From Codonopsis lanceolata (taxonomy: Eukaryota > Streptophyta > Magnoliopsida > Asterales > Campanulaceae), in NCBI GenBank assembly GCA_013146195.2, contig CM028378.1, positions 83,448,295-83,512,294 of the forward strand: 64,000 nucleotides of DNA. Reading direction: 5' to 3'. The translations under genes were made by a program, and so were the position numbers. Under the pieces are notes generated by a model. That model was not told where the DNA came from. It was given only the letters and a program-made list of their open reading frames with translations, and made no database searches. Below, in pieces: positions 22,490 to 33,148 of the stretch; position 1 is the first letter of the stretch; each line of letters begins with the position of its first letter.

Positions 22490-22720
22490 TTATAGCTATG
22501 AAGGAATAGCGGGGATGTAATGAGACAACTCTGCTGCGAGTGACTAAAAGACGTTGACAAGCTGTGTGTGGAAATCTTGGTCTTCCTCCCCAATCAACCT
22601 AAAGTACACCCGGATGGCACGCTTGCAAACAGCCATGAATTCGAGAAGAGCAGCAATTAGTTGCTGCAATTTGTGTGATTGTAGCCTTGTTGCCGGCTCA
22701 CCTGACAGAATGTTGTACAA
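22490..22720 (-). pseudogene. SPK1: SPIKE1 (DOCK-type GEF) C-terminal exon fragment
   Basis: The antisense translation has EPATRLQSHKLQQLIAALLE, FMAVCKRAIRV, FRLIGEEDQDFHTQLVN and AAELSHYIPAI, ending at a natural-looking stop (TAA at 22492-22490). I recognise this as the C-terminus of plant SPIKE1, the DOCK-family exchange factor for ROP GTPases that acts in cell shape. The identification is from memory of the family, not a search. Two sense codons have become TAG, one after LVNVF and one three codons before the end. The left edge near 22735 has AG after a T-rich run, like a splice acceptor. It is a captured, dead fragment. Confidence 0.75.
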
Positions 22721-23206
22721 ACACTAAGGACACAACTGTTAACCTGTAAAATGCAAAGAATAGCAAGTTCTTCAGTGAGATGTATAGCAACAAAGATGTT
22801 TAGCAGCAAAGCCAACAACAAAAGTGTAGTGCATCGCAGTAGCGAACAATCCTTTTTACGGTGTGTTGTTTAGAGAGTCCAATTTTAAATCGAAGCTTCA
22901 AAAACTCTTGCTTCAGACTCTCCTATCTCTCTAACACACCCCCTTTAAAAAAAACAAAAGGTAAACAATTTTGCTACTACTGGGCTCTTGTTAGAACAAT
23001 CACTCTCAATGACAATAAAGTAAATTTAAAAAAAACTATTGAGCCTCAAATTGGAATTTTTTGGAGAGACCATACAAGATGAAAAAAATTAATGAAACTC
23101 ACTTGAACTGCAATAATTTTTATTCTATTTCATTTATTGATTCTACGAACAAAACAAGAGAGACAAAGCTGCAGGTGTGTTAATATAAGGCTAACATGCT
23201 ACATAC

Positions 23207-23360
23207 CATGTTAGGGGTAGTTAGCTTGAGGTTGTTGAGAAGATCTTTCAATATGCTAATGAATGGAGTTGCTCCAATTCCGAGGCCAACGAGCTAGAGA
23301 ATGTCATATTTCTTATAATCCTGCGTCGGTGCACCAAAAGGTCCTTTGAAGATGATCTAT
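23207..23360 (-). pseudogene. Respiratory burst NADPH oxidase (RBOH) exon fragment
   Basis: The antisense translation contains GPFGAPTQDYKKYDIL, a stop, then LVGLGIGATPFISILKDLLN. This is the NADPH-binding region of plant respiratory burst oxidase homologues, which make superoxide at the plasma membrane. At least two in-frame TAG codons break it. The exon end at 23207 is followed by GTATGT, an intact splice donor, so genomic DNA was captured. Only one exon of the usual dozen or so is present. Confidence 0.85.
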
Positions 23361-23639
23361 GGATATCTGCCTTGAAATTGAAGATGAGGCGTTAGATTTT
23401 ATGCCAAATATAGTCCTGTATTGGGACTTAGCAAGACTTCTTACTTACTTCGCTTGTGATACTGTTTCGTCCACACTTAAATTTGCTCTAGTTTCCATTC
23501 TGACAAGATTTCCTGCTCTCGTTTCCGTTCTGACAAGGTTTCCTGCTTTTTTTTTCGTTTTGGTGCAGAGTCACAGCCTGCATTTCTGTGTTTTAGAATG
23601 CAGAAATGAAAGAAAAGATGATGAAATAAAATAAAGAAA

Positions 23640-23730
23640 ATAAGTAGTCGTAACAATGCATACGCAATCACAAACCATGTGAGTACCCATATTCGCTTCC
23701 AGTTGTCATTCATGTTTAGATCCATCCTGA
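23640..23730 (-). pseudogene. Unidentified exon-like fragment (NWKRIWVL)
   Basis: The antisense frame shared with the malate dehydrogenase piece reads MDLNMNDNWKRIWVL and then hydrophobic residues. It could be another RBOH exon, where a similar basic-aromatic stretch precedes a membrane helix, but the match is too short to claim. Confidence 0.3.
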
Positions 23731-23764
23731 TCATAAATAATATCATTGTTGTAGTCAAACACTG

Positions 23765-23836
23765 AATAATTACAAGGTCATCCCTTGTCATCCCTGGCTT
23801 CCTTGGAACACCAGCAGATATAATTACAAGGTCCAT
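23765..23836 (-). pseudogene. NAD malate dehydrogenase fragment
   Basis: 24 codons read MDLVIISAGVPRKPGMTRDD, matching the conserved loop of organellar NAD-dependent malate dehydrogenases, where the arginines bind substrate. After DDL the match ends abruptly. The same 13 bases (ACCTTGTAATTAT) stand at both edges of the fragment, so a template switch or end joining at a microrepeat is likely. No other exon is seen. Confidence 0.8.
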
Positions 23837-23847
23837 CCATGTGAGCA

Positions 23848-24000
23848 GTGTTCTAAAAATCGCTTCAAAGCTGTTTCTTTAAATAGCCCAAAAAAATCGT
23901 CGGAAAAGAAATCGCCGCCTACTTATGCTAGGTTCTGGCCGTTCTGCCTAGTTGTCCTAGACGTTGTCGCCGCCTAGACCTCATCCTTCAAAACGATAGA
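23848..24000. mobile_element. MITE fragment with CAGTGTTCTAAAA end
   Basis: Starts CAGTGTTCTAAAAATCGCTT and contains GTCGCCGCCTAGACC. The same start occurs at 28184 and 45375, and CCGCCTAAC..TTTAGAAC is the opposite end at 45850-45870. No right end is found here, so it is partial. Confidence 0.5.
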
Positions 24001-24724
24001 ACAACACCTCCAAAAGAAGGGGCGAGAGACGGGGAAGGAAAATATAGGAAGCACAACGGTAACGACTATGGTGCTCAGCTTCGATGATGGAGAGCGTGGA
24101 CAGATCTCACATGTGTGTGAGAGAGAGAGAGATATAAGAGAGCCTCGTCTGCTAGACTGCAAGAGCTTCGTCTTCTTTGAATCGATCTCCAAGGAAGAAG
24201 AACATTATTGCTTCGTCTATGGTGCCGTGTAAGCAAGGAAAGAGGATATATTTTCCGTTGGGAAATGTAGCAAAGGCAAATTCATAACAAGTGGGTTCGT
24301 TGTGATATGGGTACAGAGTCTACGTACATGACCCCCAAAATCTATATAATGACTTGTATCTAAAAATGTACAAAAATCATGCGAAAACTTTATTGTCACG
24401 GTACTTTTTTTCATTTTCAAATAATTGTTTATCTTTTATTTTTTTATTAGTTCTAAAATAATTGTTCTTTTTTAAAAGTTTTCTTTAAAAAAATATTTTT
24501 ATCACTATCACTTTATTCTTACTTTTTTTTATCTATTTTAATTATGACCACATGTTTAAGGGCATTAAAAGAAACTTCACATTTCACCAATATCTATAAT
24601 ATATTCAATTATTTTTCTTAAATTACGTGCTTGATTAAAGAGGATAATAATTCGAAAACAAATGGAGTAACACCTTTTACTACAAATAATTAATGAATCC
24701 ATTAGTAAATTATTTGACATCAAA
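24001..24724. other. No gene recognised
   Basis: Contains a GA-rich patch (24116-24135) and AT-rich sequence. The 25-base segment around 24328-24353 (ACCCCCAAAATCTATATAAT) recurs at 59078-59097 next to the S-adenosylhomocysteine hydrolase copies. It is therefore a small shared duplicate. Confidence 0.4.
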
Positions 24725-24771
24725 GCAGTCAACACTTGCCCCTGACCAGATGATGGACTCGTAGACGGATT
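24725..24771 (+). pseudogene. Short remnant of the small membrane-protein family
   Basis: CAACACTTGCCCCTG...GATGATGGACTCG.AGACGGATTT matches the C-terminal coding part of the family (27224-27268 and 44101-44145). It is cut by the LTR that begins at 24772. Confidence 0.6.
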
Positions 24772-25000
24772 TATTAGAGCATAATATATTTATTATTATT
24801 CTTGTTTATTTGTAATTATTAATTAGTGGTAATTATCTTGTATAGTTCTTTCCTTATTATGTTACCTTCCTTGTATAGGTTTCTTATACTTTATTTCAAG
24901 TGTAACCTTAATTGTAACTCTCCCTAAATAAATGATTCAATCAATGGAAAGACTATGCCGTTATTCCTATACTTTATTAGTTTCTACATGGTATCAAAGC
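24772..25000 (+). mobile_element. Copia 5' LTR with primer-binding site (host family)
   Basis: A 217-bp LTR starts TATTAGAGCATAATATATTT and ends TTCTACA at 24988. TGGTATCAAAGC, a tRNA-iMet primer-binding site, follows at 24989-25000. It matches the truncated LTR at 4964-5132 in opposite orientation. What follows the primer site is not gag but antisense integrase. Confidence 0.88.
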
Positions 25001-25017
25001 GGGTGGTTGGGGTGGAC

Positions 25018-25499
25018 AATTGAAAGGTAGACTCGACAAAGCGAATATGACGCGAAATGTACAGCTTGGTGGTGCTCGGATCATAACAGAGATAGGCCAC
25101 CCTGAGTGAGCGAGTAACCTAGGAAGACACACGGAGTGGAGCGAGCAGCGAGTTTGTGAGCGGAGAAAGGACGCGGAGCCAAGAGTAGCACAGACAACCA
25201 AAGGCACGGAGTTTGGAGTAGTTAGGCGGAGAGCAAAAAAGTTTATGGTAGGGGGACTAACGAGCAAGAGTGGGTGTGGGTAGCCGATTGATGAGGTAGA
25301 CCGCTGTTTGGAACACAAACGACCAGTAGGACAGCGGAAGAGATGCACGAGAGAGGAAGGAGAAACCAGTTTCAACAATGTGGCGATGACGACGTTCCGA
25401 GAACGCATTGTGTTCCGGGGTGTGAGGGGGCGAGATGAGGTGATAGATGCCATGGGTTGACAGATAGGCAGCTAATCCAGAATCCCGGGTAAGCCCCAT
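25018..25499 (-). pseudogene. Copia integrase fragment, inverted copy of the host element
   Basis: On the minus strand from 25499 it reads MGLTRDSGLAAYLSTHGI, PEHNAFSERRHRHIVETGFS, YWSFVFQTAVYLINRLPTP, and (in a second frame) the C-terminal RSTPCVFLGY-type segment. It corresponds to 21465-21795 plus the part lost there. It starts at exactly the CACTA 2 insertion point. Confidence 0.88.
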
Positions 25500-25572
25500 G
25501 TGACTACTGGAAAGCGTGCTTTCAATGACAAAATTTTCAGCGACGAAAATTTTCCACCGCTGATTAGTGACG
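25500..25572 (-). mobile_element. Right-end remnant of a second CACTA 2 copy
   Basis: On the minus strand this ends AAAGCACGCTTTCCAGTAGT, nearly the same as the CACTA 2 end at 21445-21464, and stands at the same Copia position. It includes the subterminal GACGGAAATT and GTCGCTGAAAATTTT motifs. It is cut at 25572 by the duplicated unit A. Confidence 0.85.
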
Positions 25573-25760
25573 GAAATTGAGCACTGTCAAGACTGGTCTT
25601 AACCCTTCTTTGAATATGAGTAGTATAATAGTTGTGGTTATCCCTGTCTGAACTTAGAATCTTTTTGTGGATTATCCGAGGTACACTATGATGATGTACT
25701 CCTTGTGTTCCAAGGGGTTTGAACTTAACTTCATTTGTAGAAGGATAGATCAAGTGGTCC

Positions 25761-26110
25761 TAGGGGTGTAAGTGGTTTGGTTTGGTTTATGCCAAAATCA
25801 CAAACCAAACCGCCTTCTAGTGGTTCCAAAAATCTCAAACTGAACTGAACCAAATAAGACTTGGAACCGAACCGAACCACTCGGTTTGGTTCGATTTTGT
25901 GGTTTATATAAATTATTTTTTATGAAAATAATCAAATATTGAAAATAACAATAAAAATAAGATTTTAATTTGGAATTAACGTCAAAATTAAGAAATAAGC
26001 TACTAACAACAAATTATCATAAATAAAACAATACAAATTCTAAAATAAACACAAACAATGGGAAAAATAATAGTTCTCCAACAATCAAGATTTTGTTTGG
26101 TTTAGTATCC

Positions 26111-26183
<73 letters not shown>

Positions 26184-26431
26184 GAATAAATCAAAGGTTC
26201 AAAATAGTTAATATATGTAATATAATATATATTATATAATAAAAAAATAAAAATATATAGCGTGGTTTGGTTTGGTTTCGATACCAAAAACGGTAAACCC
26301 AACCGAACCGTGTGGCTTCCCAATTTTTGAAACCGAAACCGAACTGTCTTCGACAAAAACCGAACCAAACCAATTGGTTTGGTTCGGTTCGGTTCGGTTT
26401 CGTGGTTCGGTGGTTCCGATTTACACCCTTA
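25761..26431. mobile_element. hAT-type MITE in copy A, 671 bp
   Basis: TAGGGGTGTAAG at the start and TTACACCCTTA at the end form the TIR. Flanks AGTGGTCC and AGTGATCA are a decayed 8-bp duplication. The interior has many GGTTCGGTT / AACCGAACC motifs and a (TA)n tract (26113-26180). Homologues are at 27720-29379 and 44560-46158. Confidence 0.8.
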
Positions 26432-26524
26432 AGTGATCAGATCCAACGTAGAACAAGCTTTTCTATATTCGTCGGCTTTCGTTCGGTCAGTAATGGTTCT
26501 TCAAAATTACCACATCTCACTAGA

Positions 26525-26600
26525 GCTGTTAAAACGGGCTTGCGGGGCTGCAAAGCCCGCGGGCGAAAAAGCCCGATGTGAAACAGGGCGGGGCGGGTAA
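26525..26600. mobile_element. hAT-like MITE fragment
   Basis: TAGAGCTGTTAAAACGGGCT followed by GGGCTGCAAAGCCCGCGGGC has the look of one end of a common plant hAT MITE. It occurs only in copy A and has no second end, so the assignment is tentative. Confidence 0.4.
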
Positions 26601-26856
26601 TAAAATTACATAAAATTACAACCGGTAAAATCAATTTATTAACTATATAATACAGCTTAGTCAATTTGAAGCTATTCGACGATCTACATTGATTCCAATC
26701 ATAAGATCCAACAGTTTTGGATCGAATGACCTTCTTACAAATAATCTTTCTTAATTATAAATCAAGTTCGAATAACATCCCTCAACTATTTTTTAAAACA
26801 ATATATCCCTCAATTACATCGTACCCACTACCCATCACATAGGATGCAGTTCTTTT

Positions 26857-27310
26857 CACTTAATACACATCTTTTCACTGCCAAGTTCTTTGTCACCACT
26901 GTCTTTCCCCTCCTCAGTTTCACTCTACTCCCCCTCTACGTAACATTCACCGAAGAAGGCCGTATTCTTTTCAAAGTAAAAGGCTTCTCCGTTTTGGTGA
27001 CTTTGTCATCTCTATTCTTGATTGTTTTGTCACGACCATACTTTTATAATGCTCTTTTCGTGATTGTTTGGATCGTCCCATTCGACAATTTGATTTTCGA
27101 TATACTCAAGTACTGATGTTATTACTCTCTTGAGAGCCAAATCATTCAACCTTCAATCTCTATTGGTCGTATTAATGCTTTCACCTCTCAATCCCAACAA
27201 GCCCGAGAAGATATATGCAGCACCAACACTTGCACCTGCATTAGATGATGGACTCGAAGACGGATTTTCTAACCCATCATCACAAGAGCTGCCAAGCCAC
27301 GCATAATGGA
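26857..27310 (+). pseudogene. Small membrane-protein family, copy B (5'-truncated)
   Basis: The coding sequence resumes at the equivalent of codon 27 of copy C and is open through LLSFTLLPLYVTFTEEGRIL, VLVTLSSLFLIV and YFYNALFVIVWI to TGA at 27114-27116. That TGA replaces the tryptophan codon seen in the intact relative at 51262-51792. Further downstream a 4-base insertion (ATAT after GAAGAT) shifts the C-terminal frame. Promoter and start are lost, so this copy is dead. Confidence 0.75.
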
Positions 27311-28091
27311 TTGAAAGGATCATCTTGTAACTCCTCTCACTTTCCCTAAAATTTGCGACTAGGTCTTATTTAATAAGCATGCTTGCTAGGGAATGTCCAA
27401 GAATATTTGTAATTTTATATATTGTCAACTATATATTGTATACAATTATAATTGAAGAACACCCAATCTTTTTAAATCTATTTTAAGGTTGCGGTACCCA
27501 AACCTGGCCTATCGAAAATGTCAATGAGCTACCGACAAACAAGCACTGTCCAGACTGGTCTTAACCCTTCTTTGAATATGAGTAGTATAATATTGTGGTT
27601 ATCCCTGTCTGAACTTAGAATCTTTGTGGATTATCCGAGGTACACTATGATGATGTACTCCTTGTGTTCCAAGGGGTTTGAACTTAACTTCATTTGTAGA
27701 AGGATAGATCAAGTGATCCTACGGGTGTAAGTGGTTTGGTTTGGTTTATGTCAAAATCATAAATCGAACCGTCTTTTAGTAGTTCCAAAAATCTCAAACT
27801 GAACTGAACTGAACCAAATAAGACTTGGAACCGAACTAAACCGAACCACTCAGTTTGGTTTGTTTTGGTTCGATTTTATGGTTTATATAAATTATTTTTG
27901 ATGAAAGTAACCAACATTAAAAATAACAATAAAAATAAGATTTTAATTGGGAATTAACGTCAAAATTAGGAAATAAGCTACTAACAACAAATTATCATAA
28001 ATAAAACAATACAAATTCTAAAATAAACACAAACAATAGAAAAAATAATAGTTCTCCAACAATCAAGATTTTGTTTGGTTTAGTATCCGTC

Positions 28092-28092
<1 letters not shown>

Positions 28093-28182
<90 letters not shown>
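28093..28182. repeat. Compound (TA)n(CA)n(TA)n microsatellite
   Basis: TA repeats, then about 15 CA repeats, then TA repeats. In copies A and C the same position is pure TA, so the CA block is specific to copy B. Confidence 0.95.
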
Positions 28183-28185
<3 letters not shown>

Positions 28186-28405
28186 TGTTCTAAAACTCCC
28201 CTCTCTACCGTCACGACTTTCTTAGTCGCCGCCTAATCAACCAAGTCGCTGTCTACGCCAAACCTCGTCGACCTTAATTTATTTTTGTAACTTTGATTTT
28301 ATGGCATGCGGTGGCCAGAGAAGGAAGCGAAGATAAAGAAGGGTAGTGGTAATGGTGAGGCGAGGGAAGATAATGGGGGTGAACGGAGTAATATATATAT
28401 ATATA

Positions 28406-28770
28406 GATCTCGAGCTAAATCTTTATTTAGCGCCCACGAGCCATGAGTCATTCCAAATGGAACAATTACTATGTCAGAAAGCAATGTATACCTGTTCGGC
28501 CGCAGTGAGCAAACGACTCCATATGTGAGAGCCTTTAGATCGGACTACGCAAGGATGTGTAGATGATTTAATCGTCATAAAGCGAGACAGAGGCTCTCTC
28601 TATATATGGAATCAATCGAAAGTCTTTCAAGGTAGTCATACGGGCTCGCACTTAGATCTTCATTGGCGGGAATACCACGGGAAGCTCTTGAAGACTGTAT
28701 GTGTTCCGCATACTTTTGACTATTGAAAGTCTTATGCATATAAGTCGATGCTGTCGCTTTTCTCGTAGCT
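28406..28770. other. Insert of unknown origin in copy B
   Basis: A stretch of balanced composition (begins AGATCTCGAGCTAAATC) that is absent from copies A and C. It is bracketed by two diverged copies of a segment with TTTGATTTTATGGCATGCGG (28292 and 28771). No domain is recognised in any frame. Confidence 0.5.
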
Positions 28771-29379
28771 TTGATTTTATGGCATGCGGTGACCGGAGAA
28801 GGAAGGGGGGGCGAACTGGATAAAGAAGTGGGAGTGGTAATGGTGAGGCAGAGGGGGAGATAATGGGGGGTGAACTGGAGTTATATATATATATATATAT
28901 ATATTAGTTCTAAACTTGGCTAGTTTATTGCTTTAGGGTTGTTGAGAATTAAGATAAATAGTATGTTTGTATATTTTTGTTCATTTTACAAATATAGAAA
29001 AGTGTTTGATAAAATGACAAACATAAAAAAAAATTAAATTTGTATTCAATGTGTTTGATTTTTAATGTAAATTATCAAAAAAAAATAGTAATTGTGCCTT
29101 AATTCTAGGCTCCGATTATACCCCGACTAGTCCTCTAGGCGCTAGGTAATATATGTAATATAATATATATTATATAATAAAAAAATAAAAATATATAGCG
29201 TGGTTTGGTTCGATTCGGTTTGGTTTGGTTTTGATACCAAAAACCGTAAACCCAACCGAACCGTGTGGCTTCCTAATTTTTGAAACCGAAACCGAACCGT
29301 TTTCGACAAAAACCGAACCAAACCAATTGGCTCGGTTCGGTTCGATTTCGTGGTTCGATGGTTCCGATTTACACCCCTA

Positions 29380-31044
29380 AAACAAGCTTTTCTATATTGG
29401 TCGGTTTTGGTTCGGCCTGTAATGGTTCTTCAAAATTACCACATCTCACCAGTTTCCCGCTCTATTGATCATGGTCCATGGATTCAGAATCTTTGTTCAA
29501 AACCATATTGTAATAAATACGGTAATTATGAATCAATGAATCATCCAATTCATCTCATTAATTACCCTAATCACGAATCATCCAATTATACCAAAAAGAC
29601 TGCTGCTTTTAGGGTTGGCAATTTTCTTTTCGTAGTTTATTTATTTATTTTTCCTTGATCTCACGACTTTGCCTTTATCACTCAATTCTTTTTAAATTTA
29701 ATCATTATAAGAATACATAAAATTACAACCGGTAAAATCAATTTATTAACTATATAATACCGCTTAGTCAATTTGAAGTTATTCGACGATCTAGATTGAT
29801 TCCAATCATAAGATCCAACAGTTTTGGATCGAATGACCTTCTTACAAACAATCTTTCTTAATTATAAATTGAGTTCGAATAACATCCTTCGACTATTTAT
29901 ATATATATAAAACCTGAGTAATCTAAAAATAGTAATTTTTCGCCAAAATTTGCATCCCTAAAATAGCAACCCCTATTTATAACAAACATTTAATGAATCC
30001 TATAATTAAATAATACAAATTTAAATGCATATAACTCCTTGAAACTATAACCTAGGAACTAGAACCATTGCATTCATTCTTTTGTTATCAAAACACAACA
30101 TTTTTTGTATACAACCGTTAGTTTTTCATTGTTCTCAAATAAACTTCAGAAAAATCATGGATGACTTTGCGCAAGAAATTTTACTGAAAGGAATCACAAA
30201 TACTCACAATTAATTCTAATTGAATGACTAATTTGTATATATATATATATATATATATGATTTTATTTATGAATTTTTTTGTCTACTTCACCAGATTAAA
30301 AGATATTAAAACAAATACTTTCAATGAAATCACAAAAACTCACAATTCATTATAACTACATGAAATATATGAATATTTTTTTGTCTATTTCATCGGATCA
30401 AAATTCGTAAAAGAAATATAATGAATAAATTACAAATACTCATTATTGATATTAAATATATGACTGACCAACAAACATATATAGATTTGAAAATTTGTTG
30501 TCCATTTCATCATATTCAAAATTTAAAAATCATCAAAAGTTCATCTAAAACACGAATGCACATGATTAATTATAAATGACTGACATATCTAAAAAATATA
30601 TCGATTTGAAATAAAAAAAATTTAACAAATACTTCAAATAACAAATAACTATATAATGGTAAATAACAAAAAGAAACAAATAATATTGCAACATAATTTT
30701 TCCTCTAACAAAGAGGAAATGTTTCGAAAGTGCAAAGTTACCTCTTTTTAAAAAAAAATGAATCGACCATTTAATCATGAACGAATTGATTTGTCGTTGT
30801 GTTGGAAAAGTAATCAAATTTACTTCAAATTGTATAGTGCCCAAGTAATCTCACATGGAAAGTTACCTCGATGATCCCTTTTTATAGAGTTCTATATTTT
30901 CGAAGATAGAGAATGGGGCCGGAGAGGGATAATGAGTAAAAGGAGTGAAGAAGAAAAACTAAAATGAGAATTGGTTCCATAAGTTGAGTTAATAATTTGT
31001 TTTTTCTTCGGTGAGAGGGCAAGGTAGCGAGACTCAAGACAAGA

Positions 31045-31082
<38 letters not shown>

Positions 31083-31120
31083 CGATGTTGTTTTAATATC
31101 CGTGAGTATGGTGAAGTAAC
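29380..31120. other. AT-rich spacer of copy B
   Basis: Aligns with 46175-47965 of copy C. Holds short (TA)n tracts at 30236-30258 and 31051-31077. The small antisense frames here (for example 30566-30844 and 30882-31166) are not conserved in copy C and look spurious. Confidence 0.6.
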
Positions 31121-31125
31121 AAAGC

Positions 31126-31866
31126 TGATCACGCAATATTGGTGGTGATCTTACCTTGACGTCCACGTGTGAGCGAGGATGAGGTGGCGGCTTCTTGTTC
31201 GTCCACGGTTAACCTGCACAATGTAAACAACAAACATCAGGTTCGGGTTGGGTCGACTATAACCCTCCGTATGAATCCGGCTTTTCCTAGGTAGAGTTTT
31301 TGTAATAAATGGCCGTGATAATTGTTTTGATGAGAGTCGCGTGATAAGAGAGTTAGAATATCGCCGAAATTACTTACTTTGCCAAGCAAATAGGGGCTCT
31401 TATATTTATACCGAAGTTGATGGCGACGTGGCGCTTTGTTATTGGGGAGCATAAAGTGGTTTGTATTAAATGCGTTGAGTGAATGAGTGAACCGCGGTGT
31501 CGAAGGGGTTAGGTATTGGCAAGGCGTCTGTTTTCTGCCTAGGAAATGGTTTGCTCGGGGGTGAATGATTGATCTCGGTAGGCCGAGGTCGAGTGGTTCT
31601 CGCGACGAAGGCTTTTTGTTATTCGTCGAGGTTGAGGATTTATGAGACAGATTTGGTGGCGAGGCCAGGGAGCCCTGTGATCAGTCCGTCAGTCGCCAGC
31701 TCGGCTCGCCAAGTGCCGAGGGTCATGATGCCGAGGCTAGAGTGATTTATCTTGGGACGAGTGGTCCTATCCTCGCAACGTGTTGTCTCTGTAAGTGGGA
31801 CCCTCTTATGCCGAGGATCGGGTCCTTTTCATGCCGAGGGTCAATCCCTCGATTTCAATCCTTTCA
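31126..31866 (-). mobile_element. Solo LTR, 741 bp, in copy B
   Basis: Starts TGATCACGC and ends CTTTCA, that is TG...CA, with the exact 5-bp duplication AAAGC on both sides (31121-31125 and 31867-31871). Copy C has the empty site (47966-47970). On the minus strand a TATA-like TATAAATATAAG lies near 31390-31402. The repeated CCGAGG motif in the outer half is GC-rich. No internal region remains. Gypsy type is likely from length, but unproven. Confidence 0.88.
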
Positions 31867-31871
31867 AAAGC

Positions 31872-33020
31872 CAAGAGATTAAATTTGTCTTTTTAATTGT
31901 AATTGATTATTGATATTGAAATAAGCCATAAACAGGCTTAAATCAATACAAATAGAATTATTTGAGTCAATTTTCAATCGATTATCGTCAATTAAATTTG
32001 TTTAGAGTAACTTTTGTCATTCAATTAATATGTGTCGGGTTATGAACACGTCAGACCCATTTTATATATTTTGTCTTTTAAGAGTTTGAAAAGAATATGA
32101 TGAAAATTTGGTCGATCTTTTTTGACAGATATTCAACCACTGTCCACTATACTTTTTTAATCGGAAAAAAACATTTTTGATATGAAAGGACGAGTGTACC
32201 TTTAATGAATCAGACATGCTTGCGATAAGTATCAGTTCATACATTGTCATACATGATTCAAAACTGTGTAATTGTCATTCTCATTCCATAGCAGTGCATC
32301 ACGATTTTAAATCGATATCTCACGTTCAAACTGGTTTATTTCCAATTCATAGCGATTCTAAATTAATGCATCGTGAATCCAAATCGACGTATCGCTACTA
32401 AAAATCCATACACTGTGATACACATTTTTTGTATTTTCATTTTAATTATTTATTTAATTTTCATAAATTGTAGTTATTCTAATTTATTTATTTTATTATT
32501 GTTAATCAATTATTAACTGACACATATATTTCTTTATTTTCATATTAATTTTTAATCAAAAGAATCAAATGATATTTTTCTATTCATTGAAATAATCTCT
32601 TCTTTTAGTTTTGTTTTTGTCTTCACTTTGCTTGATTATAATTTAACTGAGTATAATTTGATTGAAAAATATATATGTCCGTACATTTAACACACCGGTA
32701 TAAAACTACTTATTTAAAACAATATATCCCTCAATTACATCGTACCCGCTGCCCATCGCATAGGATGCAGTTCTAGTCTAAATTACGTCTTCAGTCCAAT
32801 TCCAAGACTATTTGGCCTTCGTAACATCTCACCAACCCCGTTTATCCCTTTTAATTTATTTATTTATTTTATTTCTATGTTAGTAAATCAGTAATAAATG
32901 TGTCCACACTCCACGCACTCAACCTCCGAGTCCGAGCCCGACGCAAATGGGCTCTACCAAATCCCAGATCCACCAAACATCAATCTTGGACTCAAATCTA
33001 AATCCTGACCGTCTATTATC
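31872..33020. other. AT-rich spacer of copy B before the SAHH exon
   Basis: Aligns with 47971-49120 of copy C. No gene seen. It includes the CATCGTACCC..GATGCAGTTCT segment at about 32738-32772 that copy A also carries. Confidence 0.6.
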
Positions 33021-33033
33021 TTCTTTTCAAACC

Positions 33034-33148
33034 TATTTATATCCCCTCCCCTTCATCCTCTCGTCTTGCCACACACCTCTGACCTCTCTACTTTCTTTAC
33101 AAGAGAAGAGAGAGTCATATTCTTATGTCACTACACATTTCTTTGCCG
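33034..33148 (+). promoter_or_regulatory. Captured SAHH core promoter and 5' UTR (copy B)
   Basis: TATTTATAT at 33034-33042 followed by a C-rich leader (CCCCTCCCCTTCATCCTCTC) and an A/G-rich stretch before the ATG at 33149. The same arrangement precedes the copies at 49246 and 59278. The promoter therefore moved with the exon. Confidence 0.5.

Larger units (their letters stand above)
25573..26856 (+). repeat. Composite unit, copy A (internally deleted)
   Basis: Begins CACTGTCAAGACTGGTCTTA, shared with 27545 and 44385. It then carries the hAT MITE, the AATTACCACATCTCAC segment and the AAAATTACAACCGGTAAAAT segment (as at 29721 and 46480). It ends with the CATCGTACCC..GATGCAGTTCT segment (as at 32738 and 48820). 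The first exon of S-adenosylhomocysteine hydrolase and several kilobases of spacer are missing. It runs straight into the gene of copy B, giving a tandem arrangement. Confidence 0.8.
27720..29379. mobile_element. hAT-type MITE in copy B, expanded to 1.66 kb
   Basis: Ends TACGGGTGTAAG and TTACACCCCTA match the copy in A. The right duplication is lost. The centre holds a (TA)n(CA)n tract (28093-28182), a second MITE starting CAGTGTTCTAAAA at 28184, and an unrelated 365-bp insert flanked by repeats. Confidence 0.75.

Noticed and set aside
28346..28528. Small open frames in the 365-bp insert of copy B
   Set aside because: Short, run through a TA tract, and share no recognisable motif.
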